A stretch of DNA of 29,607 bases from an uncultured Oribacterium sp. (GTDB taxonomy: Bacteria > Bacillota > Clostridia > Lachnospirales > Lachnospiraceae). A program made the translations under genes and the position numbers. Shown here one piece after another: positions 21,680 to 29,607 of the stretch. Below the pieces are notes generated by a model. That model was not told where the DNA came from. It searched no databases and saw only the letters and a list, made by a program, of their open reading frames with translations. Location: contig CAAGKO010000022.1 of NCBI GenBank assembly GCA_900770445.1, positions 1 to 29,607 of the forward strand, in the 5' to 3' direction. The stretch's first letter is position 1; the number at the start of each line of letters is the position of its first letter.

Positions 21680-23254
21680 TCAGAACAGCAGCATCCGTGT
21701 CGTATGTGCATCGAAGGTCACGGTCTTCACGCCGGTCGTTTCGATCTGGTAGAGGGCGTTTGCAGCGAGGTGCTCGGCGGCCTGCTCGAGGTCGCGGCAG
21801 CCCGTATCGTTCCGGTACTTCTCGAGGATCACGTCGATCGCGCGATCCTCCACCACGCACTCCTCCGGGCGCATGCCCATGCGCTTCAGCACCTTCGGCA
21901 GCGAGAAGCGCTGAAAGATCGTCCGCTTCTCCTCCGGGGTGTAGTCCGGGATGTCGATCACCGCGAAGCGGCTCATAAGTGGCGCGCTGATGCGGTTCTT
22001 GTCGTTCGCCGTCGCGACCGGGTAGACGCCCGAGGTCGGGATGCGGCACTCGATATAGTTGTCGGTATAGCCGATATTGTCAAGCAGCGTCAGCAGTGCA
22101 TCCGCCGGATTGCCGTTGATGCTGTTGTGGTCCGCCTTGTCGAGCTCGTTGATGATGAAGACGGTGTTGCTTGCGCCGCTCTGGGCGAATGCCTCCATGA
22201 TGCGCCCCGGCTTTGCGTTTGCGTAAACGCGTGGGCTGCCCGTCAGCGCCTCCGAGTCGTGGATCGCACTCATGTCGAGGCTCGTCCACGGGAGCCGCAG
22301 GATGCGCGCCACCGCATAGGCGAGCTGTGACTTACCGATGCCCGCCGGCCCCGCCAGCAGCAGCCCGTACGCCGGCAGCGTGTGCGTACGGTTGATCTGG
22401 ATGATGGTCTCCATGATGCGCTGCTTCACGCGCTCGAGACCATACAGCTCCTCATCGAGGATCGCCCGCGCCTTCACCGGATCGATGGACTCGAAGTAGT
22501 CGCCCTTCCACTGGATGTTCAGCACCATCTGGAGCGCGCGCTCTGCATGCCGCCGTTCCTCCGGGCTGATCGTGCTCGACCGGATCGTCGCGACATTCCG
22601 CTCCGCCCAGGCCCGCATATTCTCCGGCAGGGTCTGTCCCGCACAGGCGAGGTAATTCAGCATGGAATTCAGGTCCGAAATCGGTGTCACGCCCGGATTC
22701 TTCCCTTCGCGCTCCTCCGCATCGAACGCGGCCTCCGCGTCACTCTTCTCCTCCGGCGCGCGACTCTCGAGGAGTCGCCGGATCACGAGCTGCAGGAACT
22801 CGTCCCGCTCGGTCTGAATCCGCTCGCCATCCGCCGCCATCGCCCGGATACGATACACCGCGTAGCCCTCCGCTGTGTGCGCGCCCGACAGCCGGAGCGA
22901 CACATGGTTCTCCCCGAGCCAGTGCTCGAGCGCCACGAATCGCTGGTCAATACTGGCGATCGGAACGCTTAAGTCGCGGCCATCCTTGTCCCGGCCGCTG
23001 ACATTCGCCTCGGTCTTCCCGTCGGTCCAGACAAATGCGGTTCCGCGCACCGGATTCAGGAAGACGCCGAGCGCGTGGTGCGGAAGCTTCCGCTCCGGGT
23101 CCGCGAGCGTAAGAATCGGGTGCGCCGCGTCTGCCCGGTCGTTCGCGCAGCGACGCAGTGTCCAGCCCGCCGCGGTCTCGATCCCTGCTGCGGCCTCCGC
23201 CTGCGCCTTCGCCTCGTCTTCCAATTGATTAAAATCAAACATCCGATCTGCCAT
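21680..23254 (-). CDS. Lon-like AAA+ ATPase without protease domain
   Basis: This 524-residue protein has a C-terminal AAA+ module of Lon type: ILDEELYGLERVKQRIME (about 265-282), Walker A GPAGIGKS (302-309), the Lon-like PGRIMEAFAQSG, Walker B VFIINELDK in which the usual Asp is Asn369 and the catalytic Glu370 is kept, sensor 1 ATANDKN, an arginine in SRF (Arg429) and GCRDLEQA as sensor 2. No Ser-Lys protease domain follows. The N-terminal 250 residues are unrecognised. The altered Walker B suggests weakened metal binding, though activity may remain. It lies after the cobalamin genes in the same direction, 101 bp from cbiC with a hairpin between, so a link to cobalamin is possible but unproven. 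The ATG at 23254 has AAGGAGAGA upstream. Confidence 0.75.
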   Translation of the reverse strand: MADRMFDFNQLEDEAKAQAEAAAGIETAAGWTLRRCANDRADAAHPILTLADPERKLPHHALGVFLNPVRGTAFVWTDGKTEANVSGRDKDGRDLSVPIASIDQRFVALEHWLGENHVSLRLSGAHTAEGYAVYRIRAMAADGERIQTERDEFLQLVIRRLLESRAPEEKSDAEAAFDAEEREGKNPGVTPISDLNSMLNYLACAGQTLPENMRAWAERNVATIRSSTISPEERRHAERALQMVLNIQWKGDYFESIDPVKARAILDEELYGLERVKQRIMETIIQINRTHTLPAYGLLLAGPAGIGKSQLAYAVARILRLPWTSLDMSAIHDSEALTGSPRVYANAKPGRIMEAFAQSGASNTVFIINELDKADHNSINGNPADALLTLLDNIGYTDNYIECRIPTSGVYPVATANDKNRISAPLMSRFAVIDIPDYTPEEKRTIFQRFSLPKVLKRMGMRPEECVVEDRAIDVILEKYRNDTGCRDLEQAAEHLAANALYQIETTGVKTVTFDAHTTRMLLF

Positions 23255-23311
23255 GCTGTCTCTCCTTTACAAGTGCAGTTTCTTCAATAAATATTTTTCC
23301 AGGTAAACCTT

Positions 23312-23353
23312 CAGGTATGGGGATCCCGGACGGGCGGCACCGCTACCTGAACT
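23312..23353 (-). other. Hairpin between cbiC and the ATPase gene
   Basis: TTCAGGTA (23312-23319) pairs perfectly with TACCTGAA (23346-23353), three bases after the cbiC stop codon in transcription order. The loop is GC-rich. On the - strand a short TTTACC follows, so it could be a weak terminator. Confidence 0.45.
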
Positions 23354-23355
23354 TT

Positions 23356-24030
23356 TCATCTCTTCACATCGTCGATGCCATACAACAGCGCGTTCACGAT
23401 ACAGGCGGCGATATTTGAGCCGCCCTTCCGTCCGCGCGCAACGATCCACGGGATGTCGCCGATCGGCGCGGTCTCCTCCGCGAGGCTCAGGATCAGCTCC
23501 TTCGCCTCGACGACATTGACGAAGCCGACGGGTACGCCGATGATGCCGGCGGGGCGCAGCCCGCGATCATGAATCAGGCGATAGAGCTCGATGAGCGCGG
23601 TCGGTGCGTTGCCGATCGCGAAGATCAGCGGGCGGTCCTGGATCCGCGCTGCGTACTCCATGCTGACGACCGCGCGCGTGACGCCGCGCGCCCGCGCCTC
23701 CGCCGCCACATCCGGATCACTCATGAAGCAGCGCGTCTCCGCACCCAGCGCGGCGAGCGCCTTCTTACTGATGCCCGCGCGTGCCATCTCCGTGTCGGTG
23801 ACGACGACAGCCCCCGCGCGCAGTGACGTGCGCATGCGGTCGACAGCATTGGCCGAAAATACGAGATTTTCAGCGTAGTCGAAGTCCGCGGAGGTGTGAA
23901 TGCAGCGCTTGATGATCGGCGCCTCCACCGCATCGAGGCGGATGTGGCGACGGTCCAGTTCCTGCTGAATCAGCGCCATCGAATGGCGCTCGATATCCTT
24001 CGGTTCGATATGTTCCAGTTTGATTTCCAC
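23356..24030 (-). CDS. cbiC: Cobalt-precorrin-8 methylmutase CbiC
   Basis: CbiC moves a methyl group from C-11 to C-12 of the corrin ring, giving cobyrinate; it is a cytoplasmic enzyme of the anaerobic pathway. The 224-residue product has the family catalytic histidine in IKRCIHTSADF (His45), the stretch VFSANAVDRMRTSL, the late IGNAPTAL and the C-terminal VGFVNVVEAKE and ARGRKGGSNIAACIVNALLY, all characteristic. The start is a GTG at 24030 preceded by AGGAGG; the longer reading from 24129 would add about 33 residues of low conservation and overlap the upstream gene. It is the last cobalamin gene before the ATPase. The anaerobic assignment comes from the cbi-type neighbours. Confidence 0.93.
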   Translation of the reverse strand: MEIKLEHIEPKDIERHSMALIQQELDRRHIRLDAVEAPIIKRCIHTSADFDYAENLVFSANAVDRMRTSLRAGAVVVTDTEMARAGISKKALAALGAETRCFMSDPDVAAEARARGVTRAVVSMEYAARIQDRPLIFAIGNAPTALIELYRLIHDRGLRPAGIIGVPVGFVNVVEAKELILSLAEETAPIGDIPWIVARGRKGGSNIAACIVNALLYGIDDVKR

Positions 24031-24125
24031 GATGTCCTCCTGCTGCCGGGGCGTGCCCGGGCTTTCCGCTGCTTCTCGCCGTGATGCTGAACGCAAGCTC
24101 CTATCCCGTTCGGAGCCGGGCGTCC

Positions 24126-24728
24126 TCACTTCTCCACGCCGACGCGCGCCTTGATGCCGTCGTCGTACGGGTGCTTTTCCTTCACCATGTTCGTAACGTA
24201 ATCCGCCATCGAGAGAAGGGTGATGTCCGGGTTCCGACCGGTCAGGATGACCTCCATATTCTGCGGGAGGCGGAACAGGAAGTGAATCAGGAGATCGCGG
24301 TCGAGGAGTCCCTTATTCAGGACGTCCAGGATCTCGTCGAAGACGAAGAGGCCCGCGATTTCCGGCTTCTCCGGCTCCTGCTTCACCACGCCGATCTTCT
24401 CCTTCCGCGCACGGGCGGCTTCTGCGCGCCGCGGCTCCGTCTTCTGCAGGATCTCCATCGTGTGCACCGCGCGCCGGAACAGAGTGTCCGAATCCGCGCG
24501 GGTCGCCCGCTTCTCCTCCTCCGTCATCCGGAAGGTGAAGCCATAGCAGTGCTCCGGGAGCAGCACGAACACGCCCGGGATCTTCTCCAGTGTACTGATC
24601 TCGCCGGACAGCCCGTCCTTCAGAAACTGGCAGAACACCACGGGCACACTGTGACCTGCTGCCCGCACCGCGGCACCGATCGCCGCCGTCGTCTTCCCTT
24701 TTCCATCACCGTGGTAGATTTCAATCAT
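24126..24728 (-). CDS. cobA: Corrinoid adenosyltransferase CobA/BtuR
   Basis: This enzyme attaches the 5'-deoxyadenosyl group from ATP to cobalt of reduced corrinoids. The 200-residue protein begins with the diagnostic P-loop HGDGKGKTTAA (residues 6-16) and continues VVFCQFLKDGLSGE, PGVFVLLPEHCYGFTF, and a C-terminal DEILDVLNKGLL then VILTGRNPDITLLSMADYVTNM, the typical CobA/CobO end. Its start codon overlaps the end of cbiP by 8 bp (ATGATTGA), so the two are translationally coupled. Length and motifs are normal. Confidence 0.94.
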   Translation of the reverse strand: MIEIYHGDGKGKTTAAIGAAVRAAGHSVPVVFCQFLKDGLSGEISTLEKIPGVFVLLPEHCYGFTFRMTEEEKRATRADSDTLFRRAVHTMEILQKTEPRRAEAARARKEKIGVVKQEPEKPEIAGLFVFDEILDVLNKGLLDRDLLIHFLFRLPQNMEVILTGRNPDITLLSMADYVTNMVKEKHPYDDGIKARVGVEK

Positions 24729-26259
24729 GGTTTCTTCCTGATAAAATTTCGTAGATGCGCGTCATGTCGAGCGACGCCCTGAGCGCCGCGCTCAGCTTCG
24801 CAAACTGCGTTTCCTTGAATACTTCATAGTTTACGACCTTCCGTTCCCCAGGGTCAATGCCTTTTCGTCGACACAGTCGCTCCACGAAGGCGTTCCGGAG
24901 CCCGTCACGGTCGAAGAAGCCATGCAGGTAGGTGCCGAAGACATTGTCTTTCTGATAATAGATATAATTATTCGTGCGCCCCATGTGGATCTCGTAGCCG
25001 TCGACGCACTGTCCGTTCAGCGCCGCGAACTCGCCCGTGAGGCCCTCGAGCACGAGGCTCGTCTGCGTCCGGGTCTTCTCCGCCTCAAATTCCGTGCGGA
25101 GCGGCAGGAGACCGAGACCCCGCGCACGGGCACCGACCGGTCCTTCCACGCCCTCGATATCGATCACCTCGGTGCCGAGCATCTGGAAGCCGCCGCAGAT
25201 ACCGAGAATCAGTGTGCCGCGCGCCTGCTTCTGCAGGATTTTCGCCTCGAGACCGGTGCTCCGCAGCCAGTCGAGGTCGCGGATTGTACTCTTCGTACCC
25301 GGCAGGATCAGCACATCCGGCTCCCCGAGCTCGCGCACACTCGACACATAGCGGACCGAGACGCCCGGCTCCGTCGCGAGCGCCGTGAAATCCGTGAAAT
25401 TACTGATGCGTGGCAGGCGAATCACCGCGATATCGATGCCACCCTCGGCCTGTCGCTGCTCGAGCGCCGTCGACAGCGAGTCCTCGTCCTCCAGCGCGAC
25501 ATCGAGATATGGCACCACGCCGAGCACCGCCTTGCCGGTCCGCGCCTCGAGGATGTCGAGCCCCGGGTCGAGGATCGTCTTGTCGCCGCGGAACTTGTTG
25601 ATGATGAGGCCCCGGATGCGCGCCCGCTCCTCCGGCTCCAGCAGCTCGATCGTCCCGAGCAGCTGCGCAAACACACCGCCGCGGTCGATGTCGCCGACCA
25701 GCAGCACCGGCGCATCCGCGATCGCCGCCATGCCCATATTGACGAGGTCGTCCTCCCGGAGATTTACCTCCGCCGGACTCCCCGCGCCCTCGATTACGAT
25801 GATGTCATACTCCGACGCGAGCGACGCATAGGTCTCCCGCACGACCGGCAGCAGCACCCGCTTGTTGCGATAGTATTCGCGGGCCGTCATATTGCCCTGC
25901 GCCCGTCCGCGCACGATCACCTGCGATCCGACATCCGTGGTCGGCTTCAGGAGAATCGGATTCATCCGCGCGTCTGGGGCAATGCCGGCGGCCTCTGCCT
26001 GGACGACCTGCGCGCGACCCATCTCGAGCCCTTCATCCGTGATGAAGCTGTTGAGCGCCATGTTCTGCGCCTTAAACGGAGCCACCCGGTAGCCATCCTC
26101 ATGGAAGATGCGGCAGAGCCCCGCCACCAGCAGACTCTTCCCCGCGTTCGACATCGTGCCCTGCACCATGATCGCACGCGCGCGGTGGGTGGGTACGCCG
26201 GACTCCGGTACTTTACCTGGTTTTAACCCAGCCTCTATTTTCATTTCGTCTACGTGCAT
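24721..26259 (-). CDS. cbiP: Cobyric acid synthase CbiP
   Basis: CbiP amidates adenosylcobyrinate a,c-diamide at four side chains using glutamine and ATP. The 512-residue protein has the N-terminal ATP-grasp-like P-loop-type domain with MVQGTMSNAGKS (about residues 31-42) and FKAQNMALNS, and a C-terminal glutamine amidotransferase domain with the nucleophile motif GICGGFQML and the His motif TYLHGFF. The start MHVDEMKIEAG at 26259 is chosen because GAGGCGC lies just upstream; a longer frame from 26289 (MKAGGEKRRG) has the strong GGAGGAG inside it. The extra 25-30 residues before MVQGTMSN are unusual and poorly conserved. It overlaps cobA by 8 bp. The upstream neighbour is the cobD-like gene. 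Confidence 0.94.
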   Translation of the reverse strand: MHVDEMKIEAGLKPGKVPESGVPTHRARAIMVQGTMSNAGKSLLVAGLCRIFHEDGYRVAPFKAQNMALNSFITDEGLEMGRAQVVQAEAAGIAPDARMNPILLKPTTDVGSQVIVRGRAQGNMTAREYYRNKRVLLPVVRETYASLASEYDIIVIEGAGSPAEVNLREDDLVNMGMAAIADAPVLLVGDIDRGGVFAQLLGTIELLEPEERARIRGLIINKFRGDKTILDPGLDILEARTGKAVLGVVPYLDVALEDEDSLSTALEQRQAEGGIDIAVIRLPRISNFTDFTALATEPGVSVRYVSSVRELGEPDVLILPGTKSTIRDLDWLRSTGLEAKILQKQARGTLILGICGGFQMLGTEVIDIEGVEGPVGARARGLGLLPLRTEFEAEKTRTQTSLVLEGLTGEFAALNGQCVDGYEIHMGRTNNYIYYQKDNVFGTYLHGFFDRDGLRNAFVERLCRRKGIDPGERKVVNYEVFKETQFAKLSAALRASLDMTRIYEILSGRNHD

Positions 26260-26330
26260 ACCGCGCCTCTTTTCTCCTCCAGCTTTCATGTGCCTTTTTC
26301 ATCGTCAGGTCTCATGGACAGATACACATT

Positions 26331-27707
26331 CTATAACGCTCGCCATCTCTGAATCAGCTCCAGATTCTCCGCGTGCGTCCGCACGCAGATCCGGTAGTAG
26401 CGCGCATCCAGGCCCTCGTAGTTCCCGCAGGCACGAATCAGTACGCCTCGATCCAGCAGCAGCGCCTTCAGATCCGGCGCACCCTCCTCTGTCCGGAACA
26501 GGATGAAGTTTGCATCCGATGCCGGTACATAAACCTTCTCGACATAGGGAAGCGTCGGGAGCGTCTGCACCAGAAAGGCCCGCTCCGCGCGGATCAGCGC
26601 CCGTGTCTTCTCCACAAATTCTGTTTCCTCGAGGGCCGCTACGCCGGCGAGCTGCGCCGGAAGGTTGATCTCCCACGGCGTCATCGTCGCCCGCACTGCG
26701 TCCGTCAGCGCCTGCGCCGCCGTCAGCATGTAGCCGAGACGCAGCCCCGGCATGCCGTAGATCTTCGTGAAGGCACGCAGGATCACGAGATGCTCGAACG
26801 CTCGAAGCGACGGCACCATGCTGCACGCCCGTTCGCTCGGACGCAGCGCATGCTCCACATTAGAAAAATGCGTCGCTGCTGCATTCGAGCTGTCGTCGGA
26901 GGAAATAGACTTCGGCATCTGGGCCCCACGCTCCCCTGCTTCCTGCGCGCCGCTCGAATGCGTGCTGTCGCCCGAATGCAGAAACGGCAGGAAGCATTCA
27001 TCCACGATGAGCCAGCTGCAGTGCGCTTCACAGCTCGCCGCGATGCGCTGTAGTACCCCCGCGCGGATGACATTGCCATCCGGATTGTTCGGATTACAGA
27101 GGAAGACCGCGGAGCCGGACGGCGCCGCTTCGATGGCCCGGATGAACGCAGCCTCCACCGCCGGCGTAAACGAAAAGTCCGCCGCCTCTGACAGATAAAT
27201 CGGGACGACCTGCGCCCCCAAGCGCTCCGCAGCGACACTGTACTCCGCGAAGGCCGGTGCCGCGACGACGACCTGCTGCGGTCGAAGCACCTGCATCAGA
27301 CGGTAGATCAGATCTGCGGCACCATTGCCGAAGGTGATCCACTCCGGCGCGACGGCGCGCGGCCCGCCTGAACATGCTTCATACGTTTCGATTTCCTCTT
27401 GCACAGGCACAGCTGCGCCGGCCGACGCGCTCGCCGTCACACCGTCTGCCCGCATCCCGACGGATGGAACACGGATATCAGCATTGGCCCCGGCAGAAGG
27501 CACGACGGCCGCAAACTTCCGGTTCAGAAATGAAACGACGGCGTCGCGGAGCTTCTCCACCTTCCAGTCCGGATAGGCAGTGCTCTGGTCGACGCCGTGC
27601 TTCGCCGCTGCACACGCCCGTGGAGGCATGCCCAGCGGATTGATATTTACAGAATAATCGAGATCAACTGCGCGACGATACACATCGCCGCCATGTACAT
27701 AACTCAT
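26331..27707 (-). CDS. cobD: Threonine-phosphate decarboxylase CobD-like, with insertions
   Basis: CobD makes aminopropanol phosphate, the linker between the corrin ring and the lower ligand, and belongs to the class I PLP-dependent aminotransferase fold. The 458-residue protein starts with HGGDVY and LDYSVNINPLG, typical of CobD, and has YPDWKVEKLR, the PLP-binding segment CNPNNPDG (about 204-211), VDECFLPF, the PLP lysine in FTKIYGMPGLRLGY (Lys315) and a C-terminal ILFRTEEG and RYYRICVRT. Family members are about 360 residues; two low-complexity Ala/Ser/Gly-rich insertions, at about residues 66-118 and 245-303, explain the excess. Catalytic residues are intact. Start at 27707 with AAGG upstream. 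The gene sits between cbiB and cbiP, as expected. Confidence 0.88.
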   Translation of the reverse strand: MSYVHGGDVYRRAVDLDYSVNINPLGMPPRACAAAKHGVDQSTAYPDWKVEKLRDAVVSFLNRKFAAVVPSAGANADIRVPSVGMRADGVTASASAGAAVPVQEEIETYEACSGGPRAVAPEWITFGNGAADLIYRLMQVLRPQQVVVAAPAFAEYSVAAERLGAQVVPIYLSEAADFSFTPAVEAAFIRAIEAAPSGSAVFLCNPNNPDGNVIRAGVLQRIAASCEAHCSWLIVDECFLPFLHSGDSTHSSGAQEAGERGAQMPKSISSDDSSNAAATHFSNVEHALRPSERACSMVPSLRAFEHLVILRAFTKIYGMPGLRLGYMLTAAQALTDAVRATMTPWEINLPAQLAGVAALEETEFVEKTRALIRAERAFLVQTLPTLPYVEKVYVPASDANFILFRTEEGAPDLKALLLDRGVLIRACGNYEGLDARYYRICVRTHAENLELIQRWRAL

Positions 27708-27834
27708 AAACCTTACTTTCTTTGTCGTTGACGGAAAGCCCAGCCTTTAAGCAACCGGAGGCAAGCAGCTTTCCACGTCTTATCGTCCCGCCTCGAGTCC
27801 GAAGCATCTTTCTCTATGTAGCTAATCCGCGTGA

Positions 27835-28830
27835 TCAGATCCAGCCGGTATACAGCATCACGGTCCGCATGATCATGATGCCGACGAAGTAGATCATGAA
27901 CACGCTCAGGTACATGACGCGATTCGCTGTTTCGATGTCCTCCGGTGTGATCTCGCGCTTACGGTCGCCGATCGTCGGCTTGTGGACGAGCTTTCCGAAG
28001 TAGTATGCGTCTCCGAGGAGCTCGACGCCGAGCGCACCGGCCATGGCGGCTTCCGTCTGTCCGGAGTTCGGGCTCGTAGACTTCCGCGCGTCGCGACGCC
28101 AGATGCAGAACGCCCCCTTCCAGTCGAGGCCCAGGAACATGGCCGCGATGCACATGAAGAGGGCGCTGATGCGCGCCGGGATGAAGTTGCAGATATCATC
28201 GAGGCGGGCGGCCGCGGTGCCGAAGTACTTATACTGGTCGTTCTTGTAGCCGATCATGGAGTCCATGGTGTTGACGGTCTTATAGAACCAGCCACCGGCC
28301 ACACCGAAAACCATCATGAACAGGAGGGGTGCGACCACCCCGTCGGAAGCATTCTCCGCGACCGTCTCGACCGTCGCCTTCGTGACACCGGTCATGTTCA
28401 GACGCTTCGTGTCACGGCCCACGATCATCGAGACCGCATCGCGCGCATCCTTGATGTTTTTCCGCTTGAGGGCCTCATAGACCTTCATGGATTCCCGCTT
28501 CAGCTGCTTCATCGCAAGCATCTGGTAGGCGAGGAAGGCGTCGATCGCACAGGTCAGGGTCTCGCCGAACATCGTCGCGATGTTGTGGATGATGAGCGGG
28601 ATAAGCGTGAAGATCACGAGCATCAGCACGACGAGAATCACACCCGCAAACTGCTTCTTCCCGCGGTCTGCTTCCGGATCATCCGAGATATGGAGGCTCC
28701 GGCGCAGAAGCTTCTCCAGCCACTCGATGCCGCGCCCCATCGCCATCACCGGATGGAACCAGTTGTGCGGATCCCCGAACACCAGATCGACGATCAGCGC
28801 CATAATCAGAATCATGATTCGCTCGTACAT
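27835..28830 (-). CDS. cbiB: Adenosylcobinamide-phosphate synthase CbiB
   Basis: CbiB is a membrane protein that joins the aminopropanol phosphate (made by CobD) to adenosylcobyric acid. The protein has the family start LIVDLVFGDPHNWFHPVMAMG, membrane segments at about residues 57-80 and near the C-terminus, and the conserved TVETVAENASDGVVAPLLF, KTVNTMDSMIGYKND and a later SPNSGQTEAAMAGALGVEL, all signature regions. The start at 28830 has GGGAGAG upstream; a TTG frame 15 bases earlier is less likely. It is the first gene of the cobalamin run, followed by cobD about 130 bp later. Confidence 0.95.
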   Translation of the reverse strand: MYERIMILIMALIVDLVFGDPHNWFHPVMAMGRGIEWLEKLLRRSLHISDDPEADRGKKQFAGVILVVLMLVIFTLIPLIIHNIATMFGETLTCAIDAFLAYQMLAMKQLKRESMKVYEALKRKNIKDARDAVSMIVGRDTKRLNMTGVTKATVETVAENASDGVVAPLLFMMVFGVAGGWFYKTVNTMDSMIGYKNDQYKYFGTAAARLDDICNFIPARISALFMCIAAMFLGLDWKGAFCIWRRDARKSTSPNSGQTEAAMAGALGVELLGDAYYFGKLVHKPTIGDRKREITPEDIETANRVMYLSVFMIYFVGIMIMRTVMLYTGWI

Positions 28831-28883
28831 ACTACACTCTCCCAAATACAGAAATTGGAACTATTTTATCATAAACAAAAGCA

Positions 28884-28928
28884 GAACGGAACACGCATGG
28901 TGAAGCATGTACCATGCACGTCCCGTTC
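28884..28928 (-). terminator. Hairpin terminator-like structure after the esterase gene
   Basis: The arm 28884-28901 (GAACGG...GCATGGT) pairs with 28911-28928 (ACCATGC...CCGTTC) over 18 bp with one or two non-Watson-Crick positions. On the - strand it is followed by TGCTTTTGTTT, a weak T-rich tract. It lies between the esterase gene and cbiB and would terminate the former or act in the cbiB leader. Confidence 0.6.
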
Positions 28929-29053
28929 ATCATCTTGGTTCAATGTTGCATCCCACTGCTTCATCCGATATCTTCTGCTTAGTCGCTCACATTACATCCC
29001 ATATTTTTCCTGCATCATTCCATTTATTTCGAGCCTAGGCCTTCCTGACGCAA

Positions 29054-29607
29054 TTATGCTTCCAGTATCGCTTTGATGCCTTTTGCGCTTCGCATTGCCG
29101 CGTCCCGGAAGTGATTTCCGGGGTTCAGCTCCCAGCGTACATCCACGCCGACCGCCTGATAGTGCCGAACGATCGCCTCCGTATTTTCCTGCACGGTCTT
29201 CAGTACCGCATGCTTCGTCTTCGCCTCGGCATCCCCTAACGACATGTAGAGCATCTCCGGTTGCCGCATCAGCTCATGCCGAAGCACGTATTCTCGGAAC
29301 TTCGGGAACCACAGGGATCCGGACATGCTGGCCACCCGCGCGAAGCAGTCGCAGCGGTACATCGCATAGAGCGCGAACAGCCCGGCCAGCGAGTACCCGG
29401 CGATGCCCACATACGGCGCGCTTCCCCGGATTCTTTCCCTGGCTGCCGGCACGATGTCCGACGCCAATGTCTCCAGATAAGCATCCGCTCCTCCCGTAGC
29501 AGCCGGATCCCGCTTCGACAGCGGCGGGCAGCTCCACGGCGTCATATCGTGATACCACTGAAGCCTTCCGACCACCAGCAGATTGCAGTCCGGCGCATCC
29601 AGCGCCC
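29054..29607 (-). CDS. Esterase of the alpha/beta-hydrolase fold, 5' end missing
   Basis: The visible part is about 184 residues with an open frame to the right edge of the window, so the N-terminus lies outside. It contains LQWYHDMTPW, the nucleophile elbow GYSLAG, SMSGSLWFP, a later segment with LYMSLGDAEAKT and the final ELNPGNHF with the probable catalytic His. This pattern fits IroE/Fes-like and D-type putative esterases acting on acylated compounds. The substrate is unknown; proximity to cobalamin genes is not strong evidence of a shared role because a terminator-like hairpin separates them. Confidence 0.8.
   Translation of the reverse strand, partial: ALDAPDCNLLVVGRLQWYHDMTPWSCPPLSKRDPAATGGADAYLETLASDIVPAARERIRGSAPYVGIAGYSLAGLFALYAMYRCDCFARVASMSGSLWFPKFREYVLRHELMRQPEMLYMSLGDAEAKTKHAVLKTVQENTEAIVRHYQAVGVDVRWELNPGNHFRDAAMRSAKGIKAILEA

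Noticed and set aside
24922..26226. A 434-codon + strand open frame opposite cbiP
   Set aside because: It is an antisense shadow with low-complexity Arg/His/Leu composition, while cbiP on the other strand has all family motifs.

Overview
The window looks like chromosomal DNA from a GC-rich member of the Clostridia, plausibly Lachnospiraceae. This is inferred from strong AGGAGG-type ribosome sites, Gram-positive-style lipoproteins, a methionine synthase whose reactivation domain is a separate protein, and anaerobic-type (cbi) cobalamin genes. No rRNA or tRNA is visible, so the taxonomy is an inference.

Left part, + strand (1-5370): an AT-rich, gene-free stretch full of inverted repeats leads into a B12-dependent methionine module: metF, a stand-alone methionine synthase reactivation-domain protein, and metH. 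A very strong bidirectional terminator closes it. Every gene to the right lies on the - strand.

Middle part (5416-21495), accessory in character. Reading along the coordinates it holds a PAP2-like membrane protein, a radical SAM/SPASM-like protein with a tandem-hairpin leader, an HdeD-like membrane protein, a 60-aa membrane peptide, a DUF3137-like protein, three GxW-type lipoproteins, a DUF2442-like protein, a nested palindromic element, a frameshifted MalT/LuxR-type regulator, a hipBA-type toxin-antitoxin pair, an acidic-tailed protein, a Nif11-like small protein, an S51-like peptidase with a C-terminal membrane anchor, and a Pr6Pr-like membrane protein. Nine copies of a short palindrome (core GGGGTCWGACCCC) sit between genes, two of them in duplicated pairs next to paralogous lipoprotein genes.

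Right part (21513-29607): a second, shorter copy of the palindromic element, a Lon-like AAA+ ATPase without a protease domain and with an altered Walker B motif, then a late cobalamin cluster transcribed leftwards: cbiB, cobD-like, cbiP, cobA/btuR and cbiC. The 3' part of an esterase gene fills the right edge. Both ends of the window therefore concern cobalamin: one end makes it and the other uses it in methionine synthesis. No cobalamin riboswitch was recognised.

The most unusual material is non-coding: the 38-bp tandem hairpins before the radical SAM gene, the nested element at 14033-14289 with its simpler relative at 21515-21631, the dispersed palindromes, and the structured AT-rich leader at the left edge. 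Among proteins, the Walker B-altered Lon-like ATPase and the frameshifted regulator stand out.
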